Position numbers and translations under genes: made by a program. The notes under the pieces are model-generated. The model saw only the letters and a program-made list of their open reading frames with translations, made no database searches and was not told the origin of the DNA. This document shows, in pieces, positions 9,601 through 17,717 of a stretch of DNA of 55,335 nt. This stretch comes from Candidatus Marinamargulisbacteria bacterium SCGC AG-410-N11 (GTDB taxonomy: Bacteria; Margulisbacteria; Marinamargulisbacteria; GCA-2716485; AG-410-N11): assembly GCA_003265895.1 (NCBI GenBank), contig QFBS01000005.1, positions 1-55,335 on the forward strand, read 5' to 3'. The number at the start of each line of letters is the position of its first letter. The stretch's first letter is position 1.

Positions 9601-9995
9601 TAACTAATTTAGGCACTTCTGATGGAGTTATTAAACTTAATGTAAAAGATAAATCGCAAACAGATCTAACTGAAAGTAGATTTATTTATAGCATGTCTAG
9701 CCAATTAAAAATTCATAGGCTATTATTTTATCCAAATCCGTATAGAATGGGTAGCGAGAATTTAAAACTAGGGTTTAATATTTCTCAACCTGCAAAAGTA
9801 GAATGTTATTTATATAATCATTTGGGCAATGTAGTTTTAAGAGAAACTAAAGAAATTCTTGAAATTGGATATGCCACGATAGAATTTAATATGTTTAATA
9901 ATAATTTAAAACCGGGTATGTATCTTTGTAAGATAATAGCAGAAGATAATGAAGGAAATAAGATATTTGAAAGTACAAGGCTGGCAATTTATTGA
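6663..9995 (+). CDS. Large exported protein with C-terminal FlgD/T9SS-like Ig domain
   Basis: The 1110 residues begin with a signal peptide (cleavage near SIYA/KIT, residue ~25). Several Ser/Thr/Asn-rich beta-type repeats follow, with recurring FFVIYDVS/FYVIYDLG/MFFVYYSFG-like phrases about every 200 residues, suggesting four or five similar domains. The last ~85 residues (FYPNPYRMGSENLKLGFN ... LKPGMYLCKIIAEDN) match the FlgD Ig-like/type IX sorting-domain pattern. That domain is either a sorting tag or a structural Ig fold. The stop overlaps the start of the next gene, which encodes a PorV-like barrel, so the two products probably act together at the cell surface. The overall function is unknown. 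Confidence 0.85.
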   Translation: MNLKQFLKLLLLVIFSILSTNSIYAKITLENTFTEYQYVPRGSSKINMLTFDISSSTGSETLQHVVIRNSGTQTKFGLGITSAYLYLDDGSNDFSIDQDKLLSSKTFNTPNVQQATFDNLQELIPSPNQSPDPSTFFVIYDVSTTAELRSTTNVILEQIKTSEDLLLTNVITDLNIPTQNQVTITGVNIDVEAIAPSEVLPGQSKIPMLKVTVELAEEDINITNATFKLRNKSANFSVDNSEKGIKLVHLYRQSAPGKYNSEDVTDLLKTIRVFTPVTENATNSELANINNIPRKESMDEIKRNNPTGFYVIYDLGSEVVVTADTTIEAELFEFSGIGTLSGLNLIWPLDANELELNDIAKSNVAGLSVEVIKNLIETDTVSEYGKETVSPMIGFKLRANHLDIVIDRITLLNNGSIPYITSNDGPGVNMVTIYEDSDGNEVFQSETKDRLVSSVIMGEEKNLVTDLKNLQNSVVMPISDRSSGVEQPYKLKKYDDTQPYGKNNDKMFFVYYSFGKAINKNQLDASGNMTVKAEIGKIFAQGEVSVSDDSDDIQTKDITVTNISNENPGNSDPEAIRKFFITNLTIKEIIPLATEQSHFFEGQIKVPIARVILNSDESFASVNISVLNDQGSFSHKDEQKSVSKVWVYKDTTQGGDIDPYSDKLKLLSATTQFSDDLTTAELSGVSLSPGINHLIFYYDLGQEIFKDNKEDTENTASFKLSQIKGSEGQSVKVGGQMPSPEFPIKIALSKRYMEKPTIKVVDNNGDEINNVDVTTSFNVRISVQHSFADAIQVEELVPKVYLNNLEGKDISYLFNINQTSSPFPIKIDPKGLRLQNTNEVITYQMKYDSSEEEGAAVLDTFLRYKIHGTENGYGVVDRYPASDGLKGGATNQIPLTLNSAGERFYWLSEPYIESKEILRGGVSKTFENYNSIKKGDHLNIQFKSKGNFISEDSISLSLNDVPLNNTVDYTYDRVNGNLNITNLGTSDGVIKLNVKDKSQTDLTESRFIYSMSSQLKIHRLLFYPNPYRMGSENLKLGFNISQPAKVECYLYNHLGNVVLRETKEILEIGYATIEFNMFNNNLKPGMYLCKIIAEDNEGNKIFESTRLAIY

Positions 9996-12328
9996 TGAAT
10001 AAAGTATGTTCAATATTTTTAATACTTTTATTAAGTATATCTACATATATTTTTGCAGATACTACAACACGAGCATCTTTTAATACGCAAGCAGAGTTTA
10101 ACGGCGCCAGAGTGTCTTCATTGGGAGGTACAAACCCGGTCTTATCAGGAGAAGTAAGTAGTTCATTTATTAATCCTGCAACCTTAGCTAGTATTGACTC
10201 TGTGCCTTTTTCTTATACAAACAAACGTTTACTAGGTACTTTTGATTATTCGGTTATAAACCTTGCAGTTCCTTTTTATATTAATTTACCAATTAAAAGA
10301 GATCGATTATCCGAGTATAGAGTGACAACCGGTTTATCTTATGGAAATAGTATTTTAAAAGATATTCCTAAAACATTATATAGTGTAGGGGAGATATGGG
10401 AGACAGAAACATATGTAAGTGGTTTTGAATATATTCAATCAGCATTAGCCACAAACTTATATGATTTGTTTGGTTTTAATGAAATAGGGTTAGGGACATC
10501 ATTTAAATATATTCGTCAGTATGTTGGAACCGAAAATAAAGGAACCTTTTCATTTGATACTGGGTTAATTCTATCAAAGTATATAGGATTTTATTTCCTA
10601 GACTCTTTTCATTTAGGAGTATCTGCTCAAAATTTATTAGCAAGACCTATAGTATGGTCTCATTCAGATGATCCAACAACAACAGCAAACGAGGGCCGAA
10701 CAAATGAAGTTGTATTACCTTTAAAAGTGTATTCAGGGCTAAAGCTAGATTTATTTAATGAAAAGTTATCATTATATTTAAATAATGCTAGTAGTGGTAT
10801 AGCCATTAGTTCAGAATATTATTTTAGAAATAATATTATATTACGAGGATCTTACGAAGGGACAAAGTTAAATCTAGGAACCGGAATTATGTTTCCAAAT
10901 ATTTATGGGTTTAATCAGCAAGAATATCGATTTAGAATGGACTATAATTACTCTCAAAATCAATATCCCTTAGATGCAGACCCTAGTCACTCTTTATCCT
11001 TATCAATTTTAGGATCCGCTAAGCCAAAGCCTCCATTTATTATTTTTCCTGATGAATTATTTATTTTAACAAATAGTCAATATTATGATTTATTAGGAAA
11101 CGCCGAAAAGAAAACCGATATTCAAATTTTTAGAAATAATATTATGATTAAAACGGCACAAGTAAATCGATTTGGGGAATGGCAATCAAGAGACTTTCCA
11201 TTAAAGGAAGGAATGAATGATATTTTTGTGAAGTCCTATGAGATTAGTAAGGACTTATCAAGACGATCTAATAAGATAAAAATTTATTTAGATACTACTC
11301 CTCCTGAATTAAACCTATCAATTGCACCTGGAAAAGATCGATTAGAGTTAGTAGCATCATCAAACGAGCAGTTAGCAGAGGTAACAGCTGTTATTGGAAC
11401 TTCAAATATTACATTCCAAGAAATTAATAAAGTAGAAAGTGACTCTCCTTATATTATGCCAAATCAAGATTCATTTTGGAAAACAGTGGCTAAATTACCC
11501 GATGATTTAAAAGATGGGTCGAGAGTTCCAACAAAAATGACTAATATTATCATTAATGCAATGGATTTATCTGGAAATGAGTCACAGTCTATTGCAATAC
11601 CCTTTTTTGTTGAATTAAAATTTCCAAAGGATAAGTTTGTGCATTATAAAGAAAATATTAGACTGATAGGTTATTCATCGCCAATAGTAGAAGGTCTTGA
11701 AGTAGATGGCAATCCCATATATATCGATCCTAGCAATCGGTTTGCAATAACGACTAAATTAGAACCAGGAAAGAATTTAGTTAACTTAACTGTTAAAACA
11801 TTAAATAATAAAAGGATTAATTATAATTTTAGAGTTTTAAGGTTGGTATCTTTTGATGACTTAACAGATAAAACAAAGTTTAGACGAGAAATTGAATTTT
11901 TATCTACGTTAGGAGTTATTTCTGGAGATGATGATGGAAACTTTTATCCAGAAAAAAAGGTTTCTAGAGACTATATTACAAAATTATTAGTAGACTCTGA
12001 CGATGAGTTAGAGCCAGAATTAGTACGAGATGATTTATTTGAGGATGTTCCTGCTGATCATCCTTATGCAAGTTATATTAGTACAGCTGTAAATAATGGG
12101 TTAATGTTTGCTTTTCCTGATGGTACATTTAAACCAGAGCAACCACTTACAATGTCAGAAATTGTGTTTTTATTAAGTAGCGCAGGAATTATCGATGCTC
12201 AAGAAGTAGACGATGAAAATAAATTAATTAATCGAAATGAATTAGCCCAGTTCTTAGCATATACTCCTTTTTATGAACGAAAAATAGAGCGTTTAATCAA
12301 TTGGGAAATTGGTTATGATAAAAAATAA
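9995..12328 (+). CDS. PorV-like outer-membrane barrel with C-terminal SLH domains
   Basis: The 777 residues carry a signal peptide (ending about IFA/DTT). A PorV/PorQ-type barrel start follows (GARVSSLGG ... SSSFINPATLAS) with aromatic beta strands to about residue 335, then Ig-like segments (LLGNAEKKTDIQIF..., LDTTPPELNLSI). One to two SLH modules lie at about 620-735 (FLSTLGVISGDDDGNFYPEKKVSR; AVNNGLMFAFPDGTFKPEQPLT). SLH domains normally bind secondary cell-wall polymer or peptidoglycan, so this would be an outer-membrane protein tethered to the wall. The ATG at 9995 overlaps the previous stop (TGATG). Having the SLH at the C-terminus is unusual, since OprB/OmpM-type proteins carry it at the N-terminus. 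Confidence 0.8.
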   Translation: MNKVCSIFLILLLSISTYIFADTTTRASFNTQAEFNGARVSSLGGTNPVLSGEVSSSFINPATLASIDSVPFSYTNKRLLGTFDYSVINLAVPFYINLPIKRDRLSEYRVTTGLSYGNSILKDIPKTLYSVGEIWETETYVSGFEYIQSALATNLYDLFGFNEIGLGTSFKYIRQYVGTENKGTFSFDTGLILSKYIGFYFLDSFHLGVSAQNLLARPIVWSHSDDPTTTANEGRTNEVVLPLKVYSGLKLDLFNEKLSLYLNNASSGIAISSEYYFRNNIILRGSYEGTKLNLGTGIMFPNIYGFNQQEYRFRMDYNYSQNQYPLDADPSHSLSLSILGSAKPKPPFIIFPDELFILTNSQYYDLLGNAEKKTDIQIFRNNIMIKTAQVNRFGEWQSRDFPLKEGMNDIFVKSYEISKDLSRRSNKIKIYLDTTPPELNLSIAPGKDRLELVASSNEQLAEVTAVIGTSNITFQEINKVESDSPYIMPNQDSFWKTVAKLPDDLKDGSRVPTKMTNIIINAMDLSGNESQSIAIPFFVELKFPKDKFVHYKENIRLIGYSSPIVEGLEVDGNPIYIDPSNRFAITTKLEPGKNLVNLTVKTLNNKRINYNFRVLRLVSFDDLTDKTKFRREIEFLSTLGVISGDDDGNFYPEKKVSRDYITKLLVDSDDELEPELVRDDLFEDVPADHPYASYISTAVNNGLMFAFPDGTFKPEQPLTMSEIVFLLSSAGIIDAQEVDDENKLINRNELAQFLAYTPFYERKIERLINWEIGYDKK

Positions 12329-12440
12329 CCATTAAAATAATTCGGTTTAACAACCTAATTAGAAATACTGATTATAGTATATTCAATATATTTCCTAAAA
12401 TAAAAAAACATTTATAGATTAAAATCTAATGTCATTTAAT

Positions 12441-12517
12441 TGGTGGGCGATCCCAGAGTCGAACTGGGGACCTCTTGCATGTCAAGCAAGCACTCTAACC
12501 ATCTGAGCTAATCGCCC
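12441..12517 (-). tRNA. tRNA-Val (anticodon GAC)
   Basis: The minus strand folds as a complete cloverleaf: acceptor GGGCGAT/ATCGCCC, D-arm GCTC/GAGT, anticodon stem CTTGC/GCAAG with loop TTGACAT (anticodon GAC, reading GUC/GUU), T-arm CCCAG/CTGGG with loop TTCGACT, discriminator A and an encoded CCA (12443-12441). It sits alone in the 282-base space between the SLH-barrel gene and mltG, which otherwise holds only AT-rich sequence. Confidence 0.96.
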
Positions 12518-12539
12518 TTTTATCAATTTTTGTAAATAT

Positions 12540-12545
12540 ATTATA
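12540..12545 (-). promoter_or_regulatory. Candidate -10 element for tRNA-Val
   Basis: A perfect TATAAT on the minus strand ends 22 bases upstream of the mature tRNA 5' end, leaving a short leader for RNase P. No convincing -35 is seen at 17 bp. Confidence 0.4.
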
Positions 12546-12610
12546 ACTAGTAAAAATTACTTTGACGAGTTAAAATTTAAAAATAAAAGTAATTAGGAAT
12601 ATTTTATAAA

Positions 12611-13657
12611 ATGAAACATCGGTACAAAACAAATTATTTAAAATACATTATAGTAGGAATACTATTTTTATTTACTTGCTTAATGATAACGTTTTATCAA
12701 TTTTGTATTCCTGTCTCAACAAAATCAGATAAAGTGGTAATCAAAATAGAAAAAGGGTCGATTCCTAAACAAATTGCGAAAACTTTAAAAAGAAAAAAAA
12801 TAATAAGGTCTGAGTTTAGTTTTATATTATATACAAAGCTAAATAAAATCAGTAACCAATTAAGAGCTGGTTATTTTTTATTAAATAAAAATGATAACTT
12901 AATTGTTATTATTGAAAAGTTAATTAATGAGAATGGTGTAGCAAAATTAGAAAGAGTAACCATTCCAGAAGGTTTTTCAGTTTTGCAAATTGAGCAATTG
13001 TTAAAAAAGAAACAATTATTTAAAAATATTAACTTTAGTAATTATATTCATAATATAGCTAAAGACAAATTTATGAATGAATTTGAGTTTTTAAAAGGAG
13101 TTCCGGTTAAAACAATAGAGGGTTATTTATTTCCTGATACTTATTTTGTTGATCCTAATGGTAAGATAGAAGATCTTGTTAGGGTAATGTTAAATCAATT
13201 TGAAAAGGTAATGCTACCTATATATAAAAATTCAAAACGATATAAAAATAGTCCTAAAACGCGTTTTTCATTCCATCAAATTTTAACAATGGCTTCAATT
13301 ATAGAAAAGGAAGCTCAAATTGCATCCGAAAGAGAAATTATTTCAGCCGTTTACTATAATCGTTTAAAAAGAAAAAAGAGACTAGAAGCAGATCCAACTG
13401 TGATATATGCATTAGGAAAAGGATATAAGAAAAAGGTGTATTATAAGGACTTAAAAGTAAAATCTCCTTATAATACTTATAGAAACTTTGGGTTACCTCC
13501 ATCACCAATTGCATCCCCAGGATTAGCGTCATTAAAGGCATCCTTATTTCCTGCAAAAGTAAATTATTTATTTTTTGTGGCAAATAGTGATGGGAGTCAT
13601 TTTTTTACAAAAACTTATAAAGATCATTTAAGAGTTCAAAAAACAAAGGTTTATTAA
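12611..13657 (+). CDS. mltG: Endolytic murein transglycosylase MltG
   Basis: This inner-membrane enzyme cleaves nascent glycan strands and sets their length. The 348 residues show one N-terminal membrane segment (about 11-31), a LysM-like segment and the YceG core with MASIIEKEAQIASERE and LEADPTVIYALG. The catalytic Glu is expected at residue 232, the first Glu of EKEA. The length matches the family (about 340). Its last codons overlap the 3' end of the convergent hydrolase gene by four bases. Confidence 0.95.
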   Translation: MKHRYKTNYLKYIIVGILFLFTCLMITFYQFCIPVSTKSDKVVIKIEKGSIPKQIAKTLKRKKIIRSEFSFILYTKLNKISNQLRAGYFLLNKNDNLIVIIEKLINENGVAKLERVTIPEGFSVLQIEQLLKKKQLFKNINFSNYIHNIAKDKFMNEFEFLKGVPVKTIEGYLFPDTYFVDPNGKIEDLVRVMLNQFEKVMLPIYKNSKRYKNSPKTRFSFHQILTMASIIEKEAQIASEREIISAVYYNRLKRKKRLEADPTVIYALGKGYKKKVYYKDLKVKSPYNTYRNFGLPPSPIASPGLASLKASLFPAKVNYLFFVANSDGSHFFTKTYKDHLRVQKTKVY

Positions 13658-14358
13658 TTTATAAAAGGATTAAACTCTTTTTCATGCCCAATAGTTGTAT
13701 TATGGCCATGCCCACTTAAAACTATTGTTTCTTTTGGTAACTTAAATAGAGTGTCTTTAATACTGGACATAAGATCTTGATGACTACTAAAGGGTAAGTC
13801 TGTTCTTCCTATAGATTCTCTAAATAAACAGTCTCCTGCAATTAAAATGGGTGAATCTGTAGATTGTTCAAGGCTAAAGTAACCAGAAAGTTTAGATTGA
13901 TAGCCAGAAAAAAATAAGGATACATGACCAGGCGAATGTCCGGGTGTTGCTAAGACTTGAGCAGTGATAGCACCAACTTTAAAAGTATCGATAGTATCAA
14001 CTAAAATATCTGGTTTAGGAGCATTGAAAAACTCATTATCAGGTAATCCTATTGCTTTACCATAGTTTTCAATATTTTCTCCAATAATAATTTCTTTCGA
14101 ATGATAATATAGCGTTACTTTTTCTCGCTGATATTTTTTCAATTCATTTAATAATGGTATTACACCTCCTGCATGATCTATGTGGCAGTGAGTTAAAAAG
14201 ATACTTTCTACAGTATAAATAGAAAAGTCAATATGGCTAACCAAGGCATTAATATTGGCTCCAGGGTCAATAATACAGCATTTACATTGAGTAGTGTCAT
14301 ATATAATTCGCGCATTTTGGTAGAAGTCGCTAACAACAATCGTATGAATTTTAATCAT
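13654..14358 (-). CDS. Metallo-beta-lactamase-fold hydrolase, glyoxalase II-like
   Basis: The 234 residues hold the zinc-binding THCHIDHAGG motif, then ATPGHSPGHVSLF, AGDCLFRESIGRTDLP and a final GHGHNTTIGHEKEFNP, the pattern of the GloB/YcbL group of hydroxyacyl-thioester hydrolases. It has the short form without the C-terminal helical domain of classical glyoxalase II, so the substrate is open. The start codon overlaps the stop of hldE2 (ATGA), indicating a three-gene minus-strand operon with the two heptose genes. No signal peptide; cytoplasmic. Confidence 0.9.
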   Translation of the reverse strand: MIKIHTIVVSDFYQNARIIYDTTQCKCCIIDPGANINALVSHIDFSIYTVESIFLTHCHIDHAGGVIPLLNELKKYQREKVTLYYHSKEIIIGENIENYGKAIGLPDNEFFNAPKPDILVDTIDTFKVGAITAQVLATPGHSPGHVSLFFSGYQSKLSGYFSLEQSTDSPILIAGDCLFRESIGRTDLPFSSHQDLMSSIKDTLFKLPKETIVLSGHGHNTTIGHEKEFNPFIN

Positions 14359-14843
14359 TGGGATATCTTGATAATCTTTTCAATAATCTTACTTGTAGAT
14401 AAGTCAGGAACTAGAGGCAAAATTTTAATAGATCCACCATATTCTCGAATAATTGTAGATTCTGGTAATTCATCTTCAGTATAGTCGCCTCCTTTGACAT
14501 GAATATCTGGTTGAATTGATTCAATAATAGGGATAGGCGTATCAGTATCAAACATAATTAAATAGTCAATCATATTTAGAGCATTTAAAACAGAAATACG
14601 GTGTTCTTGACAAATGATCGGACGAGAGGTTCCTTTAATTCTTTGAATACTTTCGTCCGAGTTAACGGCTACAATAAGAATATCTCCTAGTTGTTTAGCA
14701 TCTTCTAGGTATTGGACATGTCCAGCATGAATAATATCAAAGCAACCATTGGTAAAAACTATTTTATTTGAGGATGACTTTAGTTTTAGAGTCCTAGTTA
14801 CTTGATTTAAATCATTTAATGAAAGTAATTTTTTATATTTCAT
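14355..14843 (-). CDS. rfaE2: D-glycero-beta-D-manno-heptose 1-phosphate adenylyltransferase (HldE C-terminal domain as a separate protein)
   Basis: This is the cytidylyltransferase-like half of HldE (162 residues), which transfers AMP to heptose 1-phosphate on the way to the ADP-heptose used in LPS core. The nucleotide-binding FTNGCFDIIHAGHVQYLEDA with HxGH and the KGTSRPI loop are intact. It follows the kinase half by ten bases and overlaps the hydrolase gene downstream. E. coli fuses the two halves; separate genes are common elsewhere. Confidence 0.95.
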   Translation of the reverse strand: MKYKKLLSLNDLNQVTRTLKLKSSSNKIVFTNGCFDIIHAGHVQYLEDAKQLGDILIVAVNSDESIQRIKGTSRPIICQEHRISVLNALNMIDYLIMFDTDTPIPIIESIQPDIHVKGGDYTEDELPESTIIREYGGSIKILPLVPDLSTSKIIEKIIKISQ

Positions 14844-14853
14844 AGTGGATAGT

Positions 14854-15834
14854 TTATTTTGAATTTATAAATTTTCGAATATCATCAAGAGTTGTAGTAG
14901 AAGTTCCTATTTTTCCAACAACGATACCGGCGGCTTGATTAGCAAGAAAAGCAGATTCTTTTAAACCAAGATTTGCGGCAATTCCTAAGGTCAACATAGA
15001 AATAAACGTATCTCCAGCACCTGTAATATCAAATACATCCTTAGCTTTTGTAGATATATCAGTTTTTTGAGTGGGGGTTATAATACTTAATCCTTTTTCA
15101 GATCTAGTAACAATTAGACTATTTAGGTTTAGCTTTTTTATAATTTTAACACCTTCCGAAAAAATATCTTCTTCTGTCATGATTTCTTTAGATGCAATAG
15201 ATTGAAATTCTGAAAAGTTAGGGGTTAAAACAAACGCATTTTTATATTTAGAATAATCATTACCTTTAGGGTCTACAATAACAGGAATATTATGATTTTT
15301 GGCTAAGCAAATTAGTTTGTGCAATAGATCATTAGATAATGTGCCTTTTAAATAATCGGATAGAATAATCGCTTTAAATATTTGAATATGTTGTTCAATG
15401 TAAGAATAAAATTTGTCATAAAATTTATCAGGAAGTTGTTTATTAGATTCTCTATCAACTCTAACAACATGTTGATGATGGGCGATAATACGAGATTTTA
15501 AAATAGTTGGGTAGTTTTGGTTTAAAAAAACACCATCTATATTAATATTACTTTGTTTTAAAATAGATTGAAGCTTTAAACCTGAGCTATCATCACCTAA
15601 GCATCCAACTAAATAGGAGTTTCCGTTTAAAGTTGAAATATTTAATGCGACATTGGCGGCTCCGCCTGGTACTAATGTTGTTTTATTAACTTTACAAACT
15701 GGAACAGGAGCTTCTGGCGAAATGCGAGAAACGTCACACCAATGATATTCATCAAGCATTACATCTCCAATTACAAGAATTGGGATATTTTTTTCACAAG
15801 AATCTAAACAATTTAATAAGTGTGCTCTTTCCAT
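14854..15834 (-). CDS. rfaE1: D-glycero-beta-D-manno-heptose-7-phosphate kinase (HldE N-terminal domain as a separate protein)
   Basis: A 326-residue PfkB-family (ribokinase-like) sugar kinase with RISPEAPVPV, the PGGAANVALN substrate loop, VDPKGNDYSKY and the C-terminal anion-hole motif DITGAGDTF. It phosphorylates heptose 7-phosphate at C1 for LPS core synthesis. The gene diverges from lepA; no Shine-Dalgarno is seen and a TATAAT lies eight bases before the ATG. Confidence 0.95.
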   Translation of the reverse strand: MERAHLLNCLDSCEKNIPILVIGDVMLDEYHWCDVSRISPEAPVPVCKVNKTTLVPGGAANVALNISTLNGNSYLVGCLGDDSSGLKLQSILKQSNINIDGVFLNQNYPTILKSRIIAHHQHVVRVDRESNKQLPDKFYDKFYSYIEQHIQIFKAIILSDYLKGTLSNDLLHKLICLAKNHNIPVIVDPKGNDYSKYKNAFVLTPNFSEFQSIASKEIMTEEDIFSEGVKIIKKLNLNSLIVTRSEKGLSIITPTQKTDISTKAKDVFDITGAGDTFISMLTLGIAANLGLKESAFLANQAAGIVVGKIGTSTTTLDDIRKFINSK

Positions 15835-15912
15835 AATAATAAATTATAGCAGAATATTATTTTAAACAAGGGTAAACTTAATTAATAATATAAAATATGC
15901 TAATATTTTGTC

Positions 15913-17706
15913 ATGAATAATATTCGAAACTTTTCTATAATTGCACATATTGATCATGGTAAGTCTACGTTATCAGATCGAATTCTTCAATCTACTAATA
16001 CTGTCTCTGAAAGAGAAATGAAAAATCAGTTATTAGATTCAATGGATTTAGAACGAGAACGTGGAATTACAATAAAAATGCAGGCCGTTAGAATTAAATA
16101 CAAGGCAAAAGATAACGAAGACTATATTTTGAATTTAATTGATACACCAGGACATGTTGACTTTACATATGAAGTATCAAGGTCTTTAGTGGCATGTGAG
16201 GGAGTGCTTCTTTTAGTAGACGCAGCTCAAGGAATTGAAGCTCAGACAATGGCGAATTTTTATTTAGCTTTAGAGCATGATTTAGATATTATACCAGTGA
16301 TTAATAAAATAGATTTACCAGCAGCCGACCCTGAAAGAGTATTAAAGGACATTGAAAGAGTATTTGGAATTCCAAGAGAAGAGTGTTTATTGTGTAGCGC
16401 TAAAACAGGCCAAGGGGTTCCGGACATTTTAGAGGCAATTGTAAAGTATATTCCACCACCAAAAGTTCAAAAAGAAGATAAATTAAAAATGTTAATTTAT
16501 GACGCTCACTATAATGATTTTAGAGGTGTTATTACATATGTCCGTGTTTTTAGTGGATCTGTTAAAAAGGGCCAAAAAATTAAATTAATGTCTACAGGTA
16601 AATCATACGAGGTTACGGATTTAGGTTTTTTTAAACCAAAGATGATGTCAGTGAATGAGATAAAGCAAGGGGAAGTAGGTTTTTTAATAACAGGAATAAA
16701 GTCTTTAGAAGAAGCTAGAGTAGGTGATACTGTAACTGATTCAAAGGATCCTGCATCTGAGCCCTTATCAGGATATAAAGAAGCAAAGCCTATGGTTTTT
16801 TGCGGCTTGTATCCTGTTAATACCGAAGATTATAAGGCCTTAGGAGATGCTTTAGATAAATTAAAATTAAATGATGCATCATTACAGTATGAAGTTGAGT
16901 CTTCACAGGCTCTAGGTTTTGGGTTTAGGTGTGGTTTTTTAGGGTTGTTACATATGGAAATAATTCAGGAAAGAATAGAAAGAGAGTTTTTAATTGATAT
17001 AATCATAACAGCGCCAAACGTGACTTATCAAATTACTACTAAGGATAGGTCTGAGATTAAAGTTGAAAATCCAAATCAGTTTCCAGATGTAACGTTGATT
17101 GATGTAATGCAAGAGCCTTACATGGGATTATCAGTAATAACACCAAATGAATATATTGGAACAATTATCGAGTTAGTTAAAGATCAAAGAGGTGATTATA
17201 AGAAGTCAGAACTATTAGATGCTGAAAGACAAATATTAACATTTAGTATACCATTACAAGAATTAATTTCTGGATTCTTTGATAATCTAAAATCACGTAC
17301 AAAAGGATATGCCAGTATGGACTATTGGTATGAATCATATCAGCTGGCAAATTTAGCTAAAGTGAATATTTTAGTAAATGGTGAACCAGTAGATGCTTTA
17401 TCGTTTATTGCAGATAAGCAAAAAGCTCCTTATGTTGCTCGAAAAATGGCAAAAAAACTTAAGGATGTAATTCCTCAGCAGTTATTTGAAATTTCTATAC
17501 AAGGGGCTATAGGCGGTAAAATAATATGTCGAGAGAATATAAGAGCTTTAAGGAAGAATGTAACAGCTAAATGTTATGGGGGAGATATTTCGAGAAAGCG
17601 AAAATTATTAGAAAAACAAAAAGCGGGAAAAAAGAAAATGAAAAGTATTGGGTCTGTAAGCGTACCCAAGCAAGCCTTTTTATCAATACTTAAAATAGAC
17701 CAATAA
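15913..17706 (+). CDS. lepA: Elongation factor 4 (LepA)
   Basis: A ribosome-associated GTPase that can back-translocate or aid initiation. The 597 residues have the standard LepA length and order: G1 IIAHIDHGKST, switch II LIDTPGHVDFTYEV, NKIDLP, domain II, the EF-G-like domains (GFRCGFLGLLHMEI) and the LepA-specific C-terminal domain (QKAPYVARKMAKKLKD ... GGDISRKRKLLEKQK). pabB follows after 11 bases on the same strand. Confidence 0.98.
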   Translation: MNNIRNFSIIAHIDHGKSTLSDRILQSTNTVSEREMKNQLLDSMDLERERGITIKMQAVRIKYKAKDNEDYILNLIDTPGHVDFTYEVSRSLVACEGVLLLVDAAQGIEAQTMANFYLALEHDLDIIPVINKIDLPAADPERVLKDIERVFGIPREECLLCSAKTGQGVPDILEAIVKYIPPPKVQKEDKLKMLIYDAHYNDFRGVITYVRVFSGSVKKGQKIKLMSTGKSYEVTDLGFFKPKMMSVNEIKQGEVGFLITGIKSLEEARVGDTVTDSKDPASEPLSGYKEAKPMVFCGLYPVNTEDYKALGDALDKLKLNDASLQYEVESSQALGFGFRCGFLGLLHMEIIQERIEREFLIDIIITAPNVTYQITTKDRSEIKVENPNQFPDVTLIDVMQEPYMGLSVITPNEYIGTIIELVKDQRGDYKKSELLDAERQILTFSIPLQELISGFFDNLKSRTKGYASMDYWYESYQLANLAKVNILVNGEPVDALSFIADKQKAPYVARKMAKKLKDVIPQQLFEISIQGAIGGKIICRENIRALRKNVTAKCYGGDISRKRKLLEKQKAGKKKMKSIGSVSVPKQAFLSILKIDQ

Positions 17707-17717
17707 TTAACATAAAG

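Noticed and set aside
12311..12333. Small inverted repeat GGTTAT/ATAACC at the end of the SLH-barrel gene as a terminator
   Set aside because: The stem is only six base pairs, it overlaps the stop codon and no T-run follows.
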